Assembly: GCA_003576905.1 (NCBI GenBank)
Contig: QEVG01000024.1
Span: 31,122 to 95,121, forward strand
Reading direction: 5' to 3'
DNA length: 64,000 nt
From: Planctomycetota bacterium
GTDB lineage: Bacteria; Planctomycetota; Phycisphaerae; UBA1845; UTPLA1
Shown here: positions 59,077-64,000 of the stretch, piece by piece
How positions within the stretch are numbered: the stretch's first letter is position 1
Layout of the letters: each line of letters opens with the position of its first letter
Made by a program: the position numbers and the translations under genes
Notes under the pieces: model-generated
The model's database searches: none
Seen by the model: only the letters and a program-made list of their open reading frames with translations
What the model was told of the DNA's origin: nothing

Positions 59077-60225
59077 ATGAAGATTCTGCATGTTGTTCAA
59101 TCCCTCAGCCCGGAATGGGGCGGCATCGCGCGCGTGGTGCCCATGCTCGCGTCGGGACTGTGCTCCGCCGGAGACAACTGCCGCATCGCCACCCTGTCGG
59201 GCGGGCGCTACGGATCACCGCCACACGTTTCCGGCGTAGAGGTGCTCACCTTTGCCGCCCCGGATTCTTCGCGCCTGGGCCGATCTTCGGACTTCGCGCG
59301 GCGCATCGGCGATCTCGTCCGCGACGCCGACGTGGTCCACCTGCACGGGCTCTGGACCGGGCAGAACTGGGCCACGGGCAAGGCGGCGCGGCGGGCCGGC
59401 CGCCCCTACATCATGACGCCGCACAGCATGATGATGCCCTGGGCCTGGAAGCGGAGCCGCTGGAAAAAACTCCCGGCGGGCTTGCTGTTTGAACACGCCA
59501 ATCTCCGCCGCGCGGCGTGCCTGCATGCCCTCGCCGACGGAGAGGCGGAGCACATGCGCCGGCTGGGCTTCAACGACCGAATCACCGTCATCCCGAACGG
59601 ACTGCACGTCGCCGAATACGATCGCCTTCCCGCGGCCGACGGCCTGGAGGCCAGGTACCCGCAGTGGAAGGGACACAAGCTGCTGGTCATGATCGGGCGG
59701 ATCAGCCCGCAGAAGGGAATCGTGCCGGGCATGCAGGCGTGCTTTGACAATTTTCCGGTGGCGAAGGACTGGCACCTGGTCGTCGCGGGCCCGGACGAGT
59801 TCGGCATCCGGCGGATGCTCGAGGCCGCCATCACGCGAAAGGGCATGACCGAGCGCGTCACCTTCACCGGGATGCTCGCTCCCGAGGAGGTCCGGGCGCT
59901 GCTGGGCCGTGCAAGCCTGCTGATTCAGCCCAGCCTGAGCGAGGGGCTGAGCATGTCGATCCTGGAGGCGCTGGCGGCGGGCGTGCCGGTGCTGATTTCG
60001 GACGCATGCAATATGCCCGAAGTGCAGTCCGCCGGCGCGGGCCGCGTGGTCGCGCCGCTGCGCGCGGCGGTTGCCAAAGCGCTGCGCGAGATCGTGTCGG
60101 CGGGGGAAGAGGCCCTCCGCGAGATGGGGCGGCGCGCCCGGGCGCTGGCCCGCGAGAAGTACGACTGGGCCGCGCTCCTGCCGAAGTATCGGGAAATGTA
60201 CGAGCGCGTCGCGGCCGGACGGTGA
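59077..60225 (+). CDS. GT4-family glycosyltransferase
   Basis: 382 residues from the ATG at 59077 that begins MKILHVVQSLSPEWGGIARVV, the normal GT-B N-terminus; the frame opens earlier at 58948 without a start signal. VVHLHGLWTGQNW, a donor-site lysine region LLVMIGRISPQKGI and the C-terminal E-x7-E motif SLSEGLSMSILEALAAGVPVLIS are typical of GT4 enzymes using nucleotide sugars. It probably works in surface polysaccharide or glycan synthesis in the cytoplasm, and the divergent asnB-like gene may belong to the same pathway. Confidence 0.93.
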   Translation: MKILHVVQSLSPEWGGIARVVPMLASGLCSAGDNCRIATLSGGRYGSPPHVSGVEVLTFAAPDSSRLGRSSDFARRIGDLVRDADVVHLHGLWTGQNWATGKAARRAGRPYIMTPHSMMMPWAWKRSRWKKLPAGLLFEHANLRRAACLHALADGEAEHMRRLGFNDRITVIPNGLHVAEYDRLPAADGLEARYPQWKGHKLLVMIGRISPQKGIVPGMQACFDNFPVAKDWHLVVAGPDEFGIRRMLEAAITRKGMTERVTFTGMLAPEEVRALLGRASLLIQPSLSEGLSMSILEALAAGVPVLISDACNMPEVQSAGAGRVVAPLRAAVAKALREIVSAGEEALREMGRRARALAREKYDWAALLPKYREMYERVAAGR

Positions 60226-60298
60226 TCACGCGACCGCCGGAGACGCCCGCGCGGTCACGCGGCCGGATCCGCGCTCAACGCACAGGGAACCACGGACC

Positions 60299-61324
60299 AT
60301 GGCCAAACCCAACTTGAACCTGGACGCCGAACGGCGCATTCAGACCGTGTGCCTGATGATCCTCACGGCCATCGGCGTCGGTGTCTCGCTGTATCTGCTT
60401 GCGCCGGTGCTGATACCCTTCGTACTGGCCGTGTTTCTCGTCTACTGCCTGACCCCGATCATCGACGTGCAGATGCGCTACCTGCGGATCGGGCGGACGG
60501 CCGCCCTGGCGACAACGGTCCTGCTCGGCAGCGTCGTCGTGTTTCTGCTGTGGCTGGTCATCTGGGCCAGTGTCAGCGAGATGTCTCAGCACACCGGCGA
60601 ATACGAACAGGAACTGACCCGGCTTCTCGACGACGTCGCCGCCCGGCTTCCGCTCGAAAAGCTGGGCATCGAGCGGGACAAGCTGAGCTCGGCCATCCGC
60701 ATCTCGCGCGAATCGGCCCAGCGGGTGGCCGGCTCGCTCATCGGCTCGATCATGACCGTCTTTTCCAACGGCATGCTCGTGCTGATCTTCATGTTGTTCA
60801 TGCTCGCCGGCAAACACAAGCCCCCCCGGCCCGGCAGCATCCTCGAACAGCTTGAGACCCAGATCAAGAGCTACCTGGTGACCAAGGTGCTGGTCTCGGG
60901 CGCGACAGGCGTGCTCGTCTTCATCGCCCTGAAGCTCATCGGCGTCCGCTTCGCCCTGGCCTTCGGCGTGCTGACGTTTCTGTTGAACTTCATCCCGAAC
61001 ATCGGCTCGGTCGTGGCCACGCTGCTGCCGCTGCCCGTTGTTGTGCTGAACCCGGCGCTGGGCCTGGCGTCAAAGATTCTCGCGATCGCGATACCGGGGG
61101 CGATTCAGTTCGTCGTCGGAAACTTCATCGAGCCGCGCATGCTGGGCAAATCGCTGAACCTTCACCCGGTGGCCGTGCTGGTCGGGCTTATCTTTTTCGG
61201 GATGATCTGGGGCATCATCGGGATGTTCCTCGCAACGCCGATCGTGGCGCTGACCAAGATCGTTCTGGAGCGCATCGACCTGACCAAGCCGGTCGGACGC
61301 ATCCTCGCCAGCGGCGAGACGTAG
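60299..61324 (+). CDS. AI-2E family (PerM-like) transporter
   Basis: 341 residues from the ATG at 60299; the frame extends back to 60071 inside the preceding gene. Seven to eight membrane helices are visible, including FVLAVFLVYCLTPIID near the N-terminus, FSNGMLVLIFMLFMLAG, and the family signature region LALAFGVLTFLLNFIPNIGSVVAT with FVVGNFIEPRMLGKSLNLHPVAVL and GMIWGIIGMFLATPIVA. Members include autoinducer-2 exporters and Na+/H+ antiporter-like proteins; the substrate here is open. It follows the glycosyltransferase by 73 bases. Confidence 0.92.
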   Translation: MAKPNLNLDAERRIQTVCLMILTAIGVGVSLYLLAPVLIPFVLAVFLVYCLTPIIDVQMRYLRIGRTAALATTVLLGSVVVFLLWLVIWASVSEMSQHTGEYEQELTRLLDDVAARLPLEKLGIERDKLSSAIRISRESAQRVAGSLIGSIMTVFSNGMLVLIFMLFMLAGKHKPPRPGSILEQLETQIKSYLVTKVLVSGATGVLVFIALKLIGVRFALAFGVLTFLLNFIPNIGSVVATLLPLPVVVLNPALGLASKILAIAIPGAIQFVVGNFIEPRMLGKSLNLHPVAVLVGLIFFGMIWGIIGMFLATPIVALTKIVLERIDLTKPVGRILASGET

Positions 61325-61413
61325 CGACGGGAAGGAGCCCAATAAGCCCGGATTGAGGTCGGGCCGTGGTTGGGTGTAAAAAAGTGGACTTCCACGTACA
61401 CGGAGTATTGCGA

Positions 61414-61641
61414 ATGCCCGTCAAGTCCATCAAGATCGACACGGAAGCATACGATCGGCTTCGGCAGTGCAAGCAGCCGGGGGAGTCATTCAGCGAGGTC
61501 ACCAAGCGCGTCGTCCTCCCACCGCTGGATGTAAAGGCGTGGCTGAAGCGCGTCCGAAACAATCCTCTCAGCTCGGAGGCCATCGAGGCAGTCGAGGCGC
61601 AGATTGCCAATCGACGCCGACCTTCCAAGCGGGATAGATAG
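61414..61641 (+). CDS. VapB-type antitoxin
   Basis: 75 residues; ATG at 61414 with GGAG eight bases upstream. MPVKSIKIDTEAYDRLRQCKQ begins a short ribbon-helix-helix-like region, then FSEVTKRVV and a basic tail (NRRRPSKRDR), as in DUF217/VapB antitoxins. It ends immediately before the ATG of a PIN-domain gene, the standard antitoxin-toxin order. It should bind its own promoter and neutralise the toxin. Confidence 0.85.
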   Translation: MPVKSIKIDTEAYDRLRQCKQPGESFSEVTKRVVLPPLDVKAWLKRVRNNPLSSEAIEAVEAQIANRRRPSKRDR

Positions 61642-62076
61642 ATGGCCTGCCTTGATACCAGCGTGCTCCTGGACCTGATGGGCCGCGGCGGAAAGGCCGC
61701 CATCGCGCGTTCGTCGGCGCTGGTTGAGCGACTCGCGAGCGAGGGAGAGCCGCTGACCACCACGTGCTTCAATGTGGGGGAACTTCTGGTCGGAGTTTAT
61801 CGATCGAGCGACCCGGCGGCCGAACGGGACAAGCTGCGCGTGGCGCTCGACGGGCTGAGAGTCCTCGAATTCGCCCCGGAGTGCGTCGAGCTCTTCGGCT
61901 CGATCCAGGCCGGGCTGCTCGCCATGGGCCGGCCGGCGGGCGACATGGACGTGCTGATCGCCTCGGTGGCAATCCGAAACGCCGAATGGCTCGTGACCGG
62001 CAATGCGAAACACCTTCGCGGGATCGCGGGCCTCGACTTGGCGACCTACCCTGGGATGACCTTACACGGTGCGTAG
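61642..62076 (+). CDS. VapC-type PIN-domain toxin
   Basis: 144 residues, starting with no gap after the antitoxin stop. The PIN acidic residues are in place: CLDTSVLLD (D5), FNVGELLVG (E about 44) and GDMDVLIAS (D about 100 and 102), followed by VTGNAKHLRGI. PIN-domain toxins are Mg2+-dependent ribonucleases that cut tRNA or rRNA. Confidence 0.92.
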   Translation: MACLDTSVLLDLMGRGGKAAIARSSALVERLASEGEPLTTTCFNVGELLVGVYRSSDPAAERDKLRVALDGLRVLEFAPECVELFGSIQAGLLAMGRPAGDMDVLIASVAIRNAEWLVTGNAKHLRGIAGLDLATYPGMTLHGA

Positions 62077-62114
62077 AAGACTGGTTGCATTGTAAAGAGT
62101 TGGATTTTCGCGGT

Positions 62115-62120
62115 TACAAT
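62115..62120 (+). promoter_or_regulatory. Possible -10 box directly before the second PIN gene
   Basis: TACAAT sits six bases before the ATG at 62127, and a TTGTAA hexamer (62090-62095) lies 19 bases further upstream. If used, the transcript would be leaderless. The spacer is long, so this is tentative. The local AT-richness contrasts with the flanking genes. Confidence 0.3.
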
Positions 62121-62126
62121 ATCAAA

Positions 62127-62600
62127 ATGGCATCCACCCGGCTCTATGTTGACTCTTCGGTATGGAATGCAGCGTTCGACGAGCATGTGCCGGAGATGCA
62201 CGCCCTGACACATGAGTTTCTCAATCGGCTGGCAGTGGAAACATGGGCGGAGGCGCTGGTGTCGGATGTGGTGTTGCAAGAGTTGGCAGGTGCGCCGAAG
62301 CAGCGGCTGGAGCAACTTGGTCAACTTCTTACGCGGATCGCTCCGACGCGGCTCGATTTCGACGAAGAAGCCGCTACGCTGGCCGACGCCTATATTCAAC
62401 ATGGCGTGCTGAGCGTCGGCCATCTTGAGGATGCCAAGCACGTCGCTGTCGCAACCGTCGCGGAGGTTGATGCACTCGTGAGTTGGAACTATCGGCATTT
62501 GGTCAACCGTCGACGACGTGAGGCGTTTAACGGCGTGAACGCGATTCTGGGGTACAGGCCGATTGATATTGTGAGTCCGCCGGAGGTGTTCGATGAGTGA
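62127..62600 (+). CDS. PIN-domain protein, probable toxin of a second module
   Basis: 157 residues from the ATG at 62127. Acidic PIN residues appear in LYVDSSVWNAAFD (D9), SDVVLQELAG (E about 53) and VGHLEDAKHVAVA (D about 100), then VSWNYRHLVN. The sequence is of a different PIN subfamily from the VapC just upstream. No antitoxin precedes it; instead its stop overlaps the start of a 62-residue gene, so the partner may be downstream. The 50-base gap from VapC and its own -10-like box suggest a separate unit. Confidence 0.8.
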   Translation: MASTRLYVDSSVWNAAFDEHVPEMHALTHEFLNRLAVETWAEALVSDVVLQELAGAPKQRLEQLGQLLTRIAPTRLDFDEEAATLADAYIQHGVLSVGHLEDAKHVAVATVAEVDALVSWNYRHLVNRRRREAFNGVNAILGYRPIDIVSPPEVFDE

Positions 62601-62781
62601 ACGGGTGCCGCCAAGTTTGAAAGAAGTCTGGGACTGGAAGGCGCGCACGGAAGAGCGGACGCGGGGAATGGATCGCGCGCGATTGATCGAATTCTACCGC
62701 GAAAGGGCAGACGCATTTGAGAAGGCGCTCGGCCTGAATCTGCCGAGAGAAAAGTCCGGGCGGGAAGGACGGCGGCGGTAG
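62593..62781 (+). CDS. Small charged protein overlapping the PIN gene, putative antitoxin
   Basis: 62 residues. The ATG lies eight bases inside the PIN gene and has GGAGG six bases upstream, so it is translationally coupled. The sequence SLKEVWDWKARTEERTRGM and LIEFYRERADAFEKALGLNL is helical and highly charged, with a basic tail (REKSGREGRRR). Small helical proteins of this kind accompany PIN genes in other bacteria in toxin-first modules, which supports, but does not prove, an antitoxin role. No DNA-binding motif is evident. Confidence 0.65.
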   Translation: MSERVPPSLKEVWDWKARTEERTRGMDRARLIEFYRERADAFEKALGLNLPREKSGREGRRR

Positions 62782-62836
62782 ATGTTTGGTCCGTACCGAT
62801 GTCGGTGTCGATGAAGCGGAAAAAAGCGAAGCGCGA

Positions 62837-63295
62837 TTATAATTCGTGCCGGGCTTCTATATTGCGTCGGAGCGGGTCGATCGGCGTGCCGCATTCCGGG
62901 CACGCGCCGCTTGGGTTGCCGGTGAGGTCGTAGCCGCAGTGGACGCAGCGATTCATGACGAGTCTTCTGCGATCTTCGGGCCAGAGATAGGGCGTCGCCC
63001 GTGGCACTGCATGGAACGACCCTCGCCCGCCGCAGGCGAGGCATCTGGCGGTTGCGAAGCGGTAGAGCTGCGAAAGGGACACGTAGCCGAGGGCGAGCAT
63101 GAGAATGCCGCCAAAGCCGTGGACCAGAATCTGTTGCAATTCGGTACGGCAGAATCCGGCGAGCATGGCAAGCAGCAAGCAGGCGACTAGACTTGCAGAG
63201 GCGTAGAGCAGGCGAATGCCATCGCGGCGGCGGCCGGTGCCGGAGCAGGCTGGACACTGACAGTTTATCTTGGACTCTGGGGACAATCGTGCCAT
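62837..63295 (-). CDS. Membrane protein with Cys-rich zinc-ribbon segments
   Basis: 152 residues from the ATG at 63295. The N-terminal CQCPACSGTG and the central CLACGGRG are DnaJ-like CxxCxGxG half-sites; two membrane helices lie between (LYASASLVACLLLAMLAGF, ILMLALGYVSLSQLY). The C-terminus CVHCGYDLTGNPSGACPECG is a zinc ribbon like that of the protein at 28566. Metal binding is likely; function unknown. It converges on the PIN module. Confidence 0.65.
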   Translation of the reverse strand: MARLSPESKINCQCPACSGTGRRRDGIRLLYASASLVACLLLAMLAGFCRTELQQILVHGFGGILMLALGYVSLSQLYRFATARCLACGGRGSFHAVPRATPYLWPEDRRRLVMNRCVHCGYDLTGNPSGACPECGTPIDPLRRNIEARHEL

Positions 63296-63429
63296 AATAG
63301 ACTTCTGTAGTCACCCAATAATGAGGATGCTAAGGGTTTGTCGGGACTTTGGACATTGAAAACGATTGCGACTGCAATCCACAATGACAGCACTCCAACT
63401 GAATATGGAATCACCTTTGAAGGGAAAGG

Positions 63430-63732
63430 TTGGGTAACTCACTGGCAAAGGTGGGATCGTTAAGAACCGAGCTTAGTCTGCTCGATACGAGCATCCAAGA
63501 GGTATCGGCAGTGATACGTCGCGTTCGCCGTGATAAGATTTGTAGAGGCATCCACCTATGGGTCTATGCCCTTTTGGCGAAAATAGCGCACTCAGCTAAG
63601 TCGATTCGTCAATTGTTGCCAGTTCGGCAATTCCCTGATTCTAAGGACGATCCACGAGCATTACATTTCTATGCTTTATATCATGAAGGATGCCTTGAAG
63701 GCTCGCGATTTTTCCGACCTTTTTGTAATTGA
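63430..63732 (+). CDS. Uncertain frame in the AT-richer tail
   Basis: 100 codons from 63430 (ATG with no clear ribosome-binding site). The middle, SIQEVSAVIRRVRRDKICRGIHLWVYALLAKIAHSAKSIRQLLPV, is helical and protein-like. It overlaps the next frame by 62 bases in a different phase, so at most one of them is probably real, or a frameshift joins them. No family recognised. Confidence 0.25.
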   Translation: MGNSLAKVGSLRTELSLLDTSIQEVSAVIRRVRRDKICRGIHLWVYALLAKIAHSAKSIRQLLPVRQFPDSKDDPRALHFYALYHEGCLEGSRFFRPFCN

Positions 63733-63925
63733 ATCCGCCGAAGATAACTATGAAGAACTCAAATTCATCGCAACTCTTCGCGGCATGACGCCAGTTGCAT
63801 ACGCAAAAGCACATTCACGATTCGCTCGCCGAATCGATGATTACAAAAAGGCACAACGACATAAAGCGTGGTCGGCAAAAAAAGATCAGTGGCCAAAACG
63901 ATGTGTAGTGTTTCACGCCAAGTGA
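63671..63925 (+). CDS. Uncertain small charged frame in the AT-richer tail
   Basis: 84 codons from an ATG at 63671. The predicted protein (DFSDLFVIESAEDNYEELKFIATLRGMTPVAYAKAHSRFARRIDDYKKAQRHK) has a plausible composition with alternating charged helices. No ribosome-binding site is visible, and an upstream in-frame stop lies at 63584. It could be the second half of a frameshifted gene beginning near 63430. Confidence 0.35.
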   Translation: MLYIMKDALKARDFSDLFVIESAEDNYEELKFIATLRGMTPVAYAKAHSRFARRIDDYKKAQRHKAWSAKKDQWPKRCVVFHAK

Positions 63926-63971
63926 GACTTTTGGCCGGTCTGGTATGAGGACGGTTTCTCCGGTATCCCTG

Positions 63972-64000
63972 AGGAGGAACCAGCTCCGCAGGTTCCTCCT
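63972..64000. terminator. Hairpin at the window end
   Basis: AGGAGGAACC (63972-63981) pairs perfectly with GGTTCCTCCT (63991-64000) around a 9-base loop. It lies about 45 bases after the last small frame and could be its terminator, but the sequence ends before any T tract could be judged. Confidence 0.45.

Larger units (their letters stand above)
63296..64000. other. AT-richer tail region without a secure gene
   Basis: Base composition visibly drops in GC after about 63300. A short frame without ATG (about 63313-63462) reads like protein near its end (GITFEGKGWVTHWQRWD) and stops. Two overlapping frames follow (63430-63732 and 63671-63925). This could be a decayed or recently acquired insert. 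A perfect 10-bp hairpin lies at the window edge (63972-64000). Confidence 0.4.

Noticed and set aside
1..64000. rRNA, tRNA, CRISPR array or complete insertion sequence
   Set aside because: Reading both strands I saw no regularly spaced repeats, no cloverleaf with CCA-end features, no rRNA cores and no transposase.

Overview
This window comes from a GC-rich bacterial chromosome, most probably a member of the Planctomycetota close to Phycisphaerae. The clues are type I dockerin repeats on secreted proteins that are not cellulosomal, two PEP-CTERM secreted proteins, a pseudopilin-like protein with an N-terminal GFTLIELL methylation motif and a downstream H-x9-DG-like segment, small membrane proteins ending in a CxxCGY-L-G / CPEC zinc ribbon, many TPR proteins, and a bacterial topoisomerase VI B subunit. 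I saw no rRNA, tRNA, CRISPR array or intact insertion sequence.

Layout. 1-7 kb (mostly minus strand): a truncated secreted protein, a secreted pentein-like (arginine-deiminase-fold) protein with a small membrane partner, an SGNH-hydrolase/TPR membrane protein, and a PEP-CTERM protein. 7-27 kb is an alpha-glucan region: a secreted dockerin alpha-amylase, a 1369-residue repeat/dockerin protein, a pseudopilin, a divergent LacI-family regulator, a GH13 amylase, a fused binding-protein/permease ABC subunit, a second permease and a GH31 alpha-glucosidase. A shared AAAAGGTTTT operator-like element lies just downstream of the -10 box at the pseudopilin and GH31 promoters, which suggests one LacI-controlled regulon. 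No ABC ATPase is encoded here.

27-39 kb: polyprenyl diphosphate synthase, a Cus-type RND copper/silver efflux operon led by a Cys-rich, probably leaderless small protein, a 23S pseudouridine synthase and an esterase-like lipoprotein. 39-50 kb: two large TPR proteins, a LolA-like protein, two paralogous hydrolase-like lipoproteins flanking topoisomerase VI B, a membrane protein, LemA and a second PEP-CTERM protein. 50-56 kb: dihydroorotase, a PilZ protein behind a long structured leader, a DUF4097-type lipoprotein, an ECF sigma factor with a putative membrane anti-sigma factor and a clear terminator. 56-61 kb: a dockerin protein, asparagine synthase, a GT4 glycosyltransferase and an AI-2E-family transporter. 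61-64 kb: a VapBC module, a second PIN-domain gene with a tiny downstream partner, a zinc-ribbon membrane protein and an AT-richer tail with uncertain frames.

Start codons were moved from the longest frame to internal ATG/GTG/TTG codons where a Shine-Dalgarno sequence or a signal peptide supports it; these choices are stated for each gene.
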